The notes beneath the pieces were generated by a model that ran no database searches, was not told the origin of the DNA, and saw only the letters and a list, made by a program, of their open reading frames with translations. DNA of 33,311 nucleotides from an uncultured Erysipelotrichaceae bacterium (GTDB lineage: Bacteria > Bacillota_I > Bacilli_A > RF39 > UBA660), in assembly GCA_948442015.1 (NCBI GenBank), contig CAOJRP010000017.1:1-33311 (forward strand). The letters are read 5' to 3'. Of the stretch, positions 1 to 7,971 are shown one piece after another. Position numbers and translations under genes: made by a program. Position 1 is the first letter of the stretch, and every line of letters starts with the position of its first letter.

Positions 1-88
1 CCACTATAATTTAGTCTTTGAAACTTCGTAACAAATCCTAAATTATTGTGTAAAATTAAGTGAAAAATTAGTTAATGATTATTTAATT

Positions 89-499
89 ATGGTGAACGAC
101 CCTAATGTAGCTAATAAGATTAGTCATAAAGTTCGCACTTATACTTATGAGCAAGAATTGAATTGGTTAAATTCTAAACTAGAAGAAAATGCTTTGTGTT
201 ATTCTATGATAGAAAAAACCACTGGCGAATATATTGGAAATATAGAGATAATGGAAATTAAAAACAATATCGGAGAATTAGGTGTTTCTATTACAGCCTT
301 AAAACAAGATAGGCATTTTGGTACTGAAGCTATTAAGGCTTTGATTAAATATGCTTATGAAGAATTAAACTTAGATGGAATGGAATTAAATGTTTATGCA
401 ACCAATCCAAGAGCAATTCATTGTTATGAAAAGGTTGGCTTTATAAAAGATGGAATGGGCAAAACTGAAGAAGATATTCATATGAAAATATCTAGATAA
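89..499 (+). CDS. GNAT-family N-acetyltransferase, 5' end incomplete
   Basis: Likely acetyl-CoA-dependent acetyltransferase. The protein (136 aa from the first ATG) has the middle and end of a GNAT fold: a GNIEIMEI strand, a QDRHFGTEA acetyl-CoA loop of the Q/RxxGxG/A type, and the NPRAIHCYEKVGF motif near the C-terminus. The usual N-terminal strand and helix before 'NDPNV' are missing. The frame stays open upstream to base 32 but has no ATG, GTG or TTG start, and no ribosome binding site precedes base 89. The gene is therefore either 5'-truncated or has an indel near the start, possibly in the A-run at 63-67. The substrate cannot be predicted. Confidence 0.7.
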   Translation: MVNDPNVANKISHKVRTYTYEQELNWLNSKLEENALCYSMIEKTTGEYIGNIEIMEIKNNIGELGVSITALKQDRHFGTEAIKALIKYAYEELNLDGMELNVYATNPRAIHCYEKVGFIKDGMGKTEEDIHMKISR

Positions 500-589
500 T
501 TGGTAATAGTCTATATGACAAATTTAAATTAGCTATAAATTTTTGTTTGCAATGTCTAAAAGAATTATTATGCTTCATGCTTCATGCTA

Positions 590-620
590 CATAATAAGGT
601 ATAGTGTTACCCTTATTATG
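590..620. repeat. perfect 10-bp inverted repeat
   Basis: CATAATAAGG (590-599) and CCTTATTATG (611-620) are perfect reverse complements around an 11-nt loop. There is no U-tract, so it is not an obvious terminator. Its function is unknown. Confidence 0.7.
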
Positions 621-656
621 GCGTAGCCACTAGTCTCGCTTATAAAGATATATACC

Positions 657-685
657 AATACTATGAACATTGCATAGTATTTTTT
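657..685 (+). terminator. rho-independent terminator-like hairpin
   Basis: AATACTATG (657-665) and CATAGTATT (673-681) form a perfect 9-bp stem with a 7-nt loop, followed by further T residues to 685. This fits a plus-strand terminator. It lies 158 nt after the GNAT stop, so it could end that transcript or a short RNA from 500-680. Confidence 0.55.
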
Positions 686-797
686 AATATTTAAATTAAT
701 ACCTTAAAAATTTCCGACTTTTACTACCAATTTACTACTTTTGAAAGCAAAAATATAAGAAATTATAACAATATATGTGAATATCTTCCAAAAATAA

Positions 798-839
798 AAA
801 TGTCGTAGACACTTATAAATAAAGGTTATAACGACATTT
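798..839. repeat. 9-bp inverted repeat
   Basis: AAATGTCGT (798-806) and ACGACATTT (831-839) are perfect reverse complements. Two TTATAA blocks inside (813-818, 826-831) could extend the stem. The position, about 80 bp beyond the 3' end of the minus-strand gene, allows a terminator role, but no T-run is clear. Confidence 0.5.
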
Positions 840-917
840 AAGAATTTATAAAAAATTACTTATAAAATACTATACTTTTTGAATAAAAAAAGAACTATAG
901 CATTCCTAAATTGAGTT

Positions 918-1223
918 TTATTCTTTATATTTAATTTCTAATTTTTGAAATTTTTCGATATTCTCTTCCGAAATATCAAATAATTTTTCGGTTTTAATAA
1001 GCTTAAAGCAAGTTAATACCATCGCCAAATCTTCCCTAGATAACTCTAAAACAAAATTCCAATTATCAACACATAAATCATATATACCTTTTAAATGACT
1101 AGAAATCATTTCTCTTTTTGCCTTAAAACTTGCCCGATAGCCTTTCCATTTATGATAATACATAACATAAATAAACCAATCATAACTTCGATTTAGTTCT
1201 AACTTAAACTTTTCAAACCCCAT
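918..1223 (-). CDS. conserved-looking hypothetical protein, 101 aa
   Basis: Function not recognised. It is a soluble, helix-rich protein with many aromatic residues in the first half (WFIYVMYYHKW) and a charged C-terminal half. The ATG at 1223 is chosen over an upstream TTG because GGGGAG (1231-1236 on the minus strand) sits 7 nt before it. It follows the stop of the upstream tail-anchored protein gene by 22 nt, so the two probably share a transcript. No catalytic motif or membrane segment is visible. Confidence 0.65.
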   Translation of the reverse strand: MGFEKFKLELNRSYDWFIYVMYYHKWKGYRASFKAKREMISSHLKGIYDLCVDNWNFVLELSREDLAMVLTCFKLIKTEKLFDISEENIEKFQKLEIKYKE

Positions 1224-1245
1224 AACCAAACTCCCCAAATAAAAT

Positions 1246-2295
1246 TTATAACAGTCCTAAATTAAAGATGTTATTGGCTAGGAAAATACATCCAACTATA
1301 AAGGCGATTATAACTAAAACAATTAAAATCTTTATAACTAATTTAGCAGCTTTCATGTCATCTTTTAAATCATTAAAATCATCAAAATCACTTTGAGAGA
1401 ATTGACTTGAATTAGATAAAGTATTTTCCATTGTCATTGTATTAAATAGTCTTTCTTTCGTATTTTCCATATTCTTTTCAATCTTAGATATTGATTTATT
1501 TGGCTCTTCTTTTTTTATTTCTTCTTTCTTTACTTCTTGTTTCGCCCCTATGACAGCAGTCTCTTCATTATCTCCTTTTAAATCGGAAAATAAGTCAAGA
1601 GGATTTATATTTGTTGTTGCTAGTAAGTTATCAAAAGTATCATCACTCTTAAATTCTTTAGTTATTGTTTCTTCATTTTTTATAGGAGGAGTAAACTCTT
1701 TTGTAGCTACACTACTAATAGTAGTATCTACGACAGGTTCTTCTTTCTCTATTTTTGCTACGGGAGTTTTTTCTTCATTTAATTTTTTATTTACTTCTGT
1801 TGCCATTTCTTTAGAAGTAATTGTATTAATTAAATCCATTAATTTAGCTTGTTCTTTTGTAAAATCTTCTTCATCTTCAACAGTTTTTTCTAAGTCTAAA
1901 TTATTTAAAATATCGTATTGTGTATTTCTGACTTTCTTTAATCTGTCTACTTCGTAATCTACTTCTTTTGTTTCTTTAGCTTGTTCTAAAATAGCATTAA
2001 TATCATATTCTCTTGTTTCATCTAAATCCATTTTTTCAATAGGAAGAGGTTCAACTTTTTTTATATTAAGTTCTCTTTTAGGTTCTTTTTGATATTTCTC
2101 ATCAAGTAAATCTTTTACTTTTTCTAAGTCGATACTGGAAGAATTATCATCTAAAACAGACACATTTGAATTTAAGTTAAAGTCTTTTAATTCAGTTGTA
2201 TTTACTTCCTTATATAATTCTTTATTCTTACTAGCTCTTGTACTACCTACTGTAGGAATTTGTTCAGTATAATATTTCTCCATTCTTGTTTTCAT
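1246..2295 (-). CDS. Glu/Lys-rich tail-anchored membrane protein
   Basis: Function unknown, 349 aa. Nearly the whole chain is charged and low-complexity (Lys, Glu, Asp, Asn, Thr), with predicted coiled or disordered stretches. The last ~35 residues hold a single strongly hydrophobic helix (VIKILIVLVIIAFIVGCIFLA) and a very short tail. This indicates a C-terminal membrane anchor with the bulk in the cytoplasm. The start is the ATG at 2295, preceded by AGGAG at 10 nt; an upstream GTG at 2316 lacks its own site. Such proteins often act as envelope or division scaffolds, but nothing here proves that. Confidence 0.7.
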   Translation of the reverse strand: MKTRMEKYYTEQIPTVGSTRASKNKELYKEVNTTELKDFNLNSNVSVLDDNSSSIDLEKVKDLLDEKYQKEPKRELNIKKVEPLPIEKMDLDETREYDINAILEQAKETKEVDYEVDRLKKVRNTQYDILNNLDLEKTVEDEEDFTKEQAKLMDLINTITSKEMATEVNKKLNEEKTPVAKIEKEEPVVDTTISSVATKEFTPPIKNEETITKEFKSDDTFDNLLATTNINPLDLFSDLKGDNEETAVIGAKQEVKKEEIKKEEPNKSISKIEKNMENTKERLFNTMTMENTLSNSSQFSQSDFDDFNDLKDDMKAAKLVIKILIVLVIIAFIVGCIFLANNIFNLGLL

Positions 2296-2360
2296 ATTCT
2301 TCCAACTCCTATTCACATATATAATACCATATTTAACTGAATAGTTATAGTCTTTTTTAA

Positions 2361-2390
2361 TTGCATTTTATAAAAGTTCTATTATATAAT
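2361..2390 (+). promoter_or_regulatory. sigma-A type promoter of ferredoxin gene
   Basis: TTGCAT (2361-2366), an 18-bp spacer and a perfect TATAAT (2385-2390) lie just upstream of the ribosome binding site GGAAGGTGAT and the ATG at 2413. Confidence 0.6.
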
Positions 2391-2412
2391 AATACTAATG
2401 GAAGGTGATTAA

Positions 2413-2763
2413 ATGAAGAAATTAGTTGTATCTGAAGATACTTGTATCTCTTGTGGTGCTTGTATGCAAATAGATGAAGAACACTTTGATTTTTCAAGTA
2501 AGGGAATATCAACAGTAATATCACAAGAAAACTTAGATAGTGAGGTTTTAAAACAAGCAATTGAAGCATGTCCTGTGGCAGCAATTAGTATTATAGAAAC
2601 TGCTGAAGAAGATAACAACACAACTAGCGAAAATACTGCTAATACAGAAACTTCTAATAATGAAATAGAAGTTGACTGCAATTGTGGCGATGATTGTAAT
2701 TGTAACCACGAAGCAAAATGTGGAAATTGCAAGTGTCATAACGAAGAATGTGAAGATATTTAA
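2413..2763 (+). CDS. 4Fe-4S ferredoxin with Cys-rich C-terminal tail
   Basis: Small electron carrier, 116 aa. Residues 1-60 are a single-cluster ferredoxin: C11-x2-C14-x2-C17 and C53-P supply the four ligands of one [4Fe-4S] cluster. Residues 61-86 are an acidic Asn/Thr/Glu linker. The last 30 residues contain eight further Cys (89, 91, 95, 97, 103, 106, 108, 113) and two His in CxC and CxxC spacing, like a small metallothionein or zinc-binding tail. Single-cluster ferredoxins normally end near residue 60-80, so this tail is unusual. Ribosome binding site GGAAGGTGAT precedes the ATG. It converges on rluB with 9 nt between stops. Confidence 0.85.
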   Translation: MKKLVVSEDTCISCGACMQIDEEHFDFSSKGISTVISQENLDSEVLKQAIEACPVAAISIIETAEEDNNTTSENTANTETSNNEIEVDCNCGDDCNCNHEAKCGNCKCHNEECEDI

Positions 2764-2772
2764 CTCTTCACA

Positions 2773-3489
2773 TTATTTTTTTAAAGCATATAACTTACTT
2801 ATTTCTTCACGTGTTAATTCACGATATTCTTTCGATTTTAAATCTTTAACATTTAAAAAAGCATAACTTTCTCTTTTTAATTTTATGACCGCATGATTTA
2901 CTTTGGAAAATAACTTTTTAACAATGTGATTTCTTCCTTCAACAATACTTATCTCAACCATACAAGTATTACTCACATTATCTTTTTTCTTTATTTTAAC
3001 CCTTTTTGGAACACATTTAACTCCATCAATTACAATGCCTTCTTTTAATTTAAAATATTCTTCCATTGTTAAAATGCCTTCTAACTTGGCAATATATGTC
3101 TTAATTATATCATTTGATGGATGCATTAAAATATTGGCTAACTCTCCATCATTAGTAAGGATTAAAAGGCCTGTTGTATCATAATCAAGTCTTCCAACGG
3201 GATAAATTCTTTCTTTCGTATTAATTAATTCGGTAACTATTTTTCTATTCTTTTCATCATCTAAACTACATATATATCCACGAGGCTTATTTAAAAGATA
3301 GTATTCTTTATTAACAACTTTGTTTAAAGTTACTCCTTCAACTGTTATTTCATCACTAGGATTTACTTTTGTTCCTAACTCTTTAACTAACTCTCCATTA
3401 ACATAGACTTGCCCATTTTTAATTAATTCTTCTGCTTTTCTTCTTGAAGTATAACCACTATTTGCTATAACTTTTTGTAATCTTTCCAT
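2773..3489 (-). CDS. rluB: RsuA/RluB-family rRNA pseudouridine synthase
   Basis: Converts a specific uridine of 23S rRNA to pseudouridine (RluB group; in Bacillus the orthologue is YpuL). The 238-aa protein has an N-terminal S4 RNA-binding domain (about 1-58, SRRKAEELIKNGQVYVNG). The catalytic domain carries the family motif GRLDYDTTGLL, with the catalytic Asp at about residue 102. The length is typical. It lies downstream of dacF-spmA-spmB, exactly as in Bacillus, with one unknown gene between. The next gene upstream ends 11 nt before the start, suggesting cotranscription. Confidence 0.92.
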   Translation of the reverse strand: MERLQKVIANSGYTSRRKAEELIKNGQVYVNGELVKELGTKVNPSDEITVEGVTLNKVVNKEYYLLNKPRGYICSLDDEKNRKIVTELINTKERIYPVGRLDYDTTGLLILTNDGELANILMHPSNDIIKTYIAKLEGILTMEEYFKLKEGIVIDGVKCVPKRVKIKKKDNVSNTCMVEISIVEGRNHIVKKLFSKVNHAVIKLKRESYAFLNVKDLKSKEYRELTREEISKLYALKK

Positions 3490-3500
3490 TTTATCACCAC

Positions 3501-4040
3501 TTACTTATATTTTAATTTTAAACCTTTATTTCTTTTATCTAACCAAATATTTAATATTTGTGCCATAACTTCATCGACACTACAAAACTCTTCTAATTCT
3601 TCTAAAGAAGTACCTTTTTTTACTAATAAATCTAATTCTTTATATTTAGAATTAAAGTTAGGATTCTTAACTAAATATAATATATTATCACAAATAGTAG
3701 GTATTTCTAGTTTTTGACATAAAATATCTGTTATTTTATTAATTGATACAATTAACACTTCTTGAAGACTAGGATTTGTTTTAATAACTTCTAACATCAT
3801 GTACATTCCAAAAGAGCAGTAACCTTTATTCCTATCTTTTTCTTTTGTTCCATAACATAGTTTTGCTTTAGTATAATAATAACCATTCTGGTTTAGACAA
3901 AAAACACTTTTAATATCATTATTATCTTTTACTACATAAACTTGGGTTAATTCATCTTTAATAATCCATCTATTAATACTTAATAAATGTTTATACTCTT
4001 CATCACTAATTAAGTTTAAGTCAACATAAGAAAATGTCAT
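3501..4040 (-). CDS. uncharacterised protein, possibly GNAT-like fold
   Basis: 179 aa, function not recognised. The middle part has a strand-loop-helix reminiscent of a GNAT acetyl-CoA site (RNKGYCSFGMYMMLEVI), preceded by two strands and followed by a hydrophobic strand, but the canonical Q/RxxGxG/A is not intact. The C-terminal 45 residues look helical. The start is the ATG at 4040 because AAGGGAG lies 6-7 nt upstream; an in-frame GTG at 4073 has no site. It sits between spmB and rluB, 11 nt from rluB. A hairpin after spmB suggests partly separate transcription. Confidence 0.6.
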   Translation of the reverse strand: MTFSYVDLNLISDEEYKHLLSINRWIIKDELTQVYVVKDNNDIKSVFCLNQNGYYYTKAKLCYGTKEKDRNKGYCSFGMYMMLEVIKTNPSLQEVLIVSINKITDILCQKLEIPTICDNILYLVKNPNFNSKYKELDLLVKKGTSLEELEEFCSVDEVMAQILNIWLDKRNKGLKLKYK

Positions 4041-4093
4041 AACAAATCTCCCTTGGTGAACATAGTATATCACACTTTCTTTAATATAACCAT

Positions 4094-4118
4094 TTTAAAA
4101 AGCACTAATTTGTGCTTT
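4094..4118 (-). terminator. terminator after spmB
   Basis: On the minus strand AAAGCAC (4118-4112) pairs with GTGCTTT (4105-4099) across a 6-nt loop, followed by a short T-rich stretch. The stem begins inside the spmB stop codon. It may end or attenuate the dacF-spmAB transcript before the downstream gene and rluB. Confidence 0.55.
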
Positions 4119-4632
4119 AAAAACCAAACATAACTTTGACAATGATAATACTAGCAATTATTCCTGTTAAATCGGCAAATAAACCACATACAAGGGCATG
4201 ACGACTTTTTGTAATATGAACACTTCCAAAATAAAGGGCTAAAACATAAATAGTTGTATCAGTACAACCTTGAATAGTACTAGCAAGTAGTCCTAAAAAA
4301 CTATCTGGTCCATGTGTCAAAAAAATATTATTCATAATGGCTAAACTAGCTGTCCCTGAAATTGGACGTAGTAATGCCATAGGAAGTATCTCAATAGGAA
4401 GATGAATAAGTTCAAAAAAAGCACTAAATTTACCTAAAACACCTTCTATAAAGCCACTGCTCAAAAATATTTGCACAGCAAACATCATCGCAACAACGGA
4501 AGCCGTAATATTAAAAGTAGTAACTAATCCATCTTTAGCTCCTTCTAAAAAAGTTTCATAAATATTTACTTTTTTAAATAAACCATAGCCAATAATAAAA
4601 ACAATAATTAAAGGAATTATAAACGAACTCAT
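4117..4632 (-). CDS. spmB: spore maturation protein B (nucleoside-recognition/Gate domain)
   Basis: Integral membrane protein of 171 aa with about five hydrophobic segments. The Gate-type family signature includes the LRPISGTASLAIMNNI and TIQGCTDTTIYVLALYFGSV segments characteristic of SpmB. In Bacillus SpmA and SpmB act together in spore core dehydration and heat resistance, with DacB modifying the cortex. The start ATG overlaps the spmA stop as ATGA, indicating translational coupling. Length matches the family (about 170-180 aa). The transported substrate is unknown for the family. Confidence 0.93.
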   Translation of the reverse strand: MSSFIIPLIIVFIIGYGLFKKVNIYETFLEGAKDGLVTTFNITASVVAMMFAVQIFLSSGFIEGVLGKFSAFFELIHLPIEILPMALLRPISGTASLAIMNNIFLTHGPDSFLGLLASTIQGCTDTTIYVLALYFGSVHITKSRHALVCGLFADLTGIIASIIIVKVMFGF

Positions 4633-5204
4633 TTTTTCCTCCTTCTAAAAAAATAGTCCAACATAAGACCACAGAAACTTGCGATAAACGTTGCTATAAG
4701 ACCTGTTATAATAGTAGAAGTCGGATTAATACTATTCGATGCTTGTCTTAAAGCTATTACGGTTGTAGGAATAATTGTTACACCACTTGTATTTAAGACT
4801 AAAAACGTAATCATCGCATCACTAGCCGTATCTTTTTTCTCATTTTCTTTTTGTAATTCTTGCATAGCTTTAAGCCCAAAAGGAGTTGCAGCACTACCTA
4901 GTCCAATCGCATTAGCTGCAATATTTGAAGCGATGTATCCTAAAGCATCATCATTTTTAACACTTGGAAAAAGCTTTTTTAATAAAGGCTTTAAAAGTCT
5001 TGCAAACTTAGTTAAAAGACCACTCTTTTCACATATATTCATAATTCCCATCCAAAGAACTAAAATAGGTAACATATCTATTACTAATCTAATACCTTCA
5101 CTACTTGCTTCAATAATTTTATTATTAATCAAAGCACTATTGCCAGTAAAAAAACTGTAGGTTATGCCAATTAAAATTAAAAAATACCAAATATAGTTAA
5201 TCAT
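4629..5204 (-). CDS. spmA: spore maturation protein A
   Basis: Membrane protein of 191 aa with the Gate/nucleoside-recognition fold. Recognisable SpmA segments are VLWMGIMNICEKSGLL, IASNIAANAIGLGSAATPFG (diagnostic) and LNTSGVTIIPTTVIALR. It acts with SpmB in spore maturation in endospore formers. The ATG at 5204 is chosen; it shares its first base with the dacF stop (TAATG), so translation is coupled. An in-frame TTG at 5213 lies inside dacF and is less likely. A basic tail (FRRRKK) follows the last helix. Confidence 0.93.
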   Translation of the reverse strand: MINYIWYFLILIGITYSFFTGNSALINNKIIEASSEGIRLVIDMLPILVLWMGIMNICEKSGLLTKFARLLKPLLKKLFPSVKNDDALGYIASNIAANAIGLGSAATPFGLKAMQELQKENEKKDTASDAMITFLVLNTSGVTIIPTTVIALRQASNSINPTSTIITGLIATFIASFCGLMLDYFFRRRKK

Positions 5205-6292
5205 TATTTCCAAAATTGAAGAAAAGAAATAAGTCTTTTAAAGAAACCTTGTTTTTCTCCTTTTTCTTCATTCTTTCTAACATAAACACTTAATTTTTCG
5301 ACTACTTCATCACCTATTTTAACTTCCACATAACCTACACATTCCCCATCGACATAATCTTTTACTTTATTTAAAACAACATTAGTACTAATTGCATCTT
5401 TTTCTTCCTCTTTAGCTAACACTCGAAAAGACTTATTAACAAATAAATTGCCATTATAATATTCATCATTGATTTCATATGTATCTTTATTTATAACCTC
5501 TACTGACTCATAAGCATTAAAATAATCTTCATATAAATTCATATGGTCATTAAAGTCGTTACCATCATTAAAAGTTACAACGATTAAATTTTTATCATCT
5601 TTTGTAGCACTTGTTACTAAAGTTCTTTTAGCTTTTTCTGTATAACCAGTTTTCCCACCAGTCGCATACTTATAGATTTTGAGTAACTTATTTTTATTGG
5701 GCCATATATAAGTTTTGTAATTACTTCTAACTGTGTATTCTTTTGTACTGGTAATTTCCTTAAACTCTTCAATAGTATTTGCATAACTCATTAATAAAGC
5801 CATATCATAAACAGTTGAAGTATTACCTACACCACTGTTTTCTTCCAACCCATGATTGTTATAAAAAATTGTGTTTTTCATACCAAGGTCTTTTGCTTTT
5901 TCATTCATTAAATGGACAAAACTTTCCATATTACCTGCTACAGCATAAGCTATTTCAATAGCAGCATCATTACCACTTCGAAGCATTAAACCATATAACA
6001 AATCTTTTAAGGTTAATTCTTCTCCTACTTCAATATAGATTGCACTGCCATAAGCTTTTAAAACTTCGTCTCCAACTTCCACTAAAGTATCTAAGTCCCC
6101 ATATTCTAAAGCAATTACTGCTGTCATTATCTTTGTTGTACTAGCAATTAATTTTTCTTTATCCATATTTTTTTCAAACAATACTCTTTTACTATCTTGG
6201 TCCATTACGATGGCACATTCTGCTCCTAAAGCACTTACTTTTAAAGGAAATATTAAAAGGACTACTATTACTGCTAGAATCAATTTCTTCAT
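5204..6292 (-). CDS. dacF: D-alanyl-D-alanine carboxypeptidase (PBP5/DacF type)
   Basis: Secreted serine peptidase that trims the terminal D-Ala of peptidoglycan stem peptides. The 362-aa protein has a signal peptide (1-21, MKKLILAVIVVLLIF..., cut near VSA-LG). The three penicillin-binding motifs are S51-T-T-K54, S106-G-N108 and K214-T-G216. A C-terminal beta-rich PBP5_C-like region and a final amphipathic helix (FFKRLISFLQFWK) follow for membrane attachment. It heads the dacF-spmA-spmB operon, so it is the positional equivalent of Bacillus dacB. Whether it is sporulation-specific or a vegetative enzyme cannot be told. Confidence 0.93.
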   Translation of the reverse strand: MKKLILAVIVVLLIFPLKVSALGAECAIVMDQDSKRVLFEKNMDKEKLIASTTKIMTAVIALEYGDLDTLVEVGDEVLKAYGSAIYIEVGEELTLKDLLYGLMLRSGNDAAIEIAYAVAGNMESFVHLMNEKAKDLGMKNTIFYNNHGLEENSGVGNTSTVYDMALLMSYANTIEEFKEITSTKEYTVRSNYKTYIWPNKNKLLKIYKYATGGKTGYTEKAKRTLVTSATKDDKNLIVVTFNDGNDFNDHMNLYEDYFNAYESVEVINKDTYEINDEYYNGNLFVNKSFRVLAKEEEKDAISTNVVLNKVKDYVDGECVGYVEVKIGDEVVEKLSVYVRKNEEKGEKQGFFKRLISFLQFWK

Positions 6293-6319
6293 ACTATTTC
6301 ACCTATAAAATTGTATGAA

Positions 6320-6341
6320 AAAAAAGACTCTTTTAGTCCTT
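6320..6341 (-). terminator. rho-independent terminator before dacF
   Basis: On the minus strand AAGGACT and AGTCTTT form a 7-bp stem (one G-U pair) with loop AAAAG and a run of T residues. It follows the 111-aa PH-like gene and separates it from dacF. Confidence 0.65.
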
Positions 6342-6346
6342 TTTAA

Positions 6347-6682
6347 TTAACCAACAAGTTCTTGTAATAATTTATAAAGTTTATCATCATCAAATTCAAA
6401 AGATGTCTTGTCATTTAAATGAATAATATAAGTATCTTCTTTAATTAAAGAATTTATATCAGCAATATTTATCTTATAATATACTTCTTTAGTTCGCATG
6501 TAATCTATGCCTCTTCCAATTCTAAGTGTTTCTCTAGAGTCATATTTATCATAATCCATAAAAAGTAATCTTTTGTTAGTTAAAGCTATCGTTGTATTTT
6601 TTTCTTTATTTCCTTGAGATATCCACATATTGTCAAAGATTTCAATTACTTCCTCTCCATCAAGTAAATCAAAATTATACAT
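6347..6682 (-). CDS. PH-like domain protein, 111 aa
   Basis: Function unknown. The segment 'TTIALTNKRLLFMDYDKYD' is the core of bacterial pleckstrin-homology-like (bPH/GRAM-type) domains: a strand with TNKRLLF followed by a turn and further beta strands (TYIIHLNDKTSFEF). A C-terminal helix (DKLYKLLQELV) completes the PH fold. No membrane segment is seen. The ATG is preceded by a strong AGGAGG. It lies 17 nt after the upstream 101-aa gene, so the two form a small operon ended by the terminator at 6320-6341. Confidence 0.7.
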   Translation of the reverse strand: MYNFDLLDGEEVIEIFDNMWISQGNKEKNTTIALTNKRLLFMDYDKYDSRETLRIGRGIDYMRTKEVYYKINIADINSLIKEDTYIIHLNDKTSFEFDDDKLYKLLQELVG

Positions 6683-6699
6683 ATTTTTCCTCCTTCTTT

Positions 6700-7005
6700 T
6701 TATTCCTCTTTATTTTGTTCTTTTTCTTCTAGTTCAGTAATTTTATTATCTATTTTATTTAACATCTTATTTAACCAATTATCTTTTTTATTATTATCTT
6801 TATACTGATAAAGTAATTGTTCTAAAATAAAAATCAAACATTCATTATTCATAATATAAAAATCTGGATTAGTTATATCAACATCGTATCTAACTACTTT
6901 ATTTTCATAATCATTAATATCTTTGATTAATCTATTTCTTTCTATAACTAATTCATTTCTATTTTTACCTCTAAAATTGTCTTTATAACTTTCTAAACTA
7001 TACAT
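6700..7005 (-). CDS. hypothetical coiled-coil protein, 101 aa
   Basis: Not recognised. It is highly charged and helical with heptad-like stretches at both ends (NRLIKDINDYENKV; LNKMLNKIDNKITELEEKEQ) and a more hydrophobic centre (CLIFILEQLLYQY). It probably forms a small helical bundle or oligomer. No signal peptide or membrane segment. It precedes the PH-like gene in the same operon, which hints that the two products work together, but no function can be assigned. Confidence 0.6.
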   Translation of the reverse strand: MYSLESYKDNFRGKNRNELVIERNRLIKDINDYENKVVRYDVDITNPDFYIMNNECLIFILEQLLYQYKDNNKKDNWLNKMLNKIDNKITELEEKEQNKEE

Positions 7006-7046
7006 AAACTCACCTAAAAAAAGAATAACATAAAATAATTAGTTAT

Positions 7047-7951
7047 TCAATTAATTGGGCAAGTTTCTAAAAGTTTTTCATCAAATTTTTTTAACTTTTC
7101 TAAAAAGGTATCTATAATAACATCATCCTCTATTTTATTTACAGAAAAAGTTTTAGTTCCTGCATGATTTAAAGAAGCTCCACAATGATACAAAATTTTT
7201 CTATCCAAAACAATATATCTGTCATGATAACTATTGCTATAAATAACTCGTAAATTATCATATTGAGAATTATATTTTCTTAAATCTATTTCCTTTAACA
7301 AACTCTTTTCTCTACATATTAATAACACTTTAACTTTTATTTTTGAGACCATATCTAATACAGATTTATCGGCATAGCCATCTATAATTATTACTTCTTT
7401 TTTTGCTTTATTCATAATATCGACTAATTTAGAATAAGCATCATATATTTGTCCTTCATAGTATATTTCATTATTATTTTCTTTAAAGTTAGAAAACATT
7501 TCTTCTAATAAATCAATTCTTTTATTATCTTTAAAAACCAAATCATTAATATATCTTTGTTCTATTAGATTAGTTGAAATATATTTTCTCATTGCCACAA
7601 AAGTTCTCATTATACTAATGCTTATTTTGTGGCTATTTTTGTGTGAAGAACCGAAGCTAACATCGCAGTTCCTTGCTCAGTGAAAACAAAAGGTAACTTA
7701 CGATTTCCTCCATATGTATTCCAACTTGAAGTCCCAATTTGGGACTTCAAGTTTTTAACTTCATCTTCAGTTAATTGAAAATAAAAATCATTTGGAAATT
7801 TTTCAATATTCCTTTTTACTGCTTGATTTATTGTTTTTGTTCCATTAGCACACATATAAAGTTTGGCCAAATCAGCATCTAAAATCACTTGCTTTCCTCT
7901 TACTTCAAAAATCATATCTTCTATTTTTTCATTTACTATTAAATTATTCAT
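7047..7951 (-). pseudogene. ORF6N-domain regulator with PLD-like C-terminus, frameshifted
   Basis: Two adjacent frames make one protein of about 300 aa. The first (7951-7622) is an ORF6N DNA-binding domain: IFEVRGKQVILDADLAKLY, then NRKLPFVFTEQGTAMLASVL. The second (7610 down to 7047) starts at MRTFVAMRKYIS, the normal continuation in this family. It ends in a phospholipase-D-like region with the HDRYIVLD motif and GASLNHAG. The frame is broken at the A4 run near 7630: adding one A converts ACA-AAA-TAA into ACA-AAA-ATA-AGC and restores a single reading frame through ISISIMRTF. It is either a real frameshift or a homopolymer sequencing error. ORF6N proteins are common in phage and mobile DNA. 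Confidence 0.85.
7723..7753. repeat. perfect 15-bp-arm palindrome inside the ORF6N gene
   Basis: AACTTGAAGTCCCAA (7723-7737), one central T, and TTGGGACTTCAAGTT (7739-7753) are perfect reverse complements. It encodes the LKSQIGTSSW part of the ORF6N domain. On the plus strand it is followed by more T residues, resembling a terminator for antisense transcription. Confidence 0.85.
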
Positions 7952-7971
7952 TTCAATTCCCCCATAGCATA

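Larger units (their letters stand above)
500..917. other. gene-free stretch with several inverted repeats
   Basis: No convincing ORF on either strand. It begins with a weak hairpin after the GNAT gene (520-526 pairing with 536-542). It also contains a short tandem repeat (TGCTTCA units at about 571-588), a perfect 10-bp inverted repeat, a terminator-like hairpin and a third inverted repeat, each listed separately. It may be a decayed gene or a non-coding RNA region. Confidence 0.6.

Noticed and set aside
1550-1957. Membrane-like reading frame on the plus strand
   Set aside because: Antisense shadow of the Glu/Lys-rich tail-anchored protein; no ribosome binding site.
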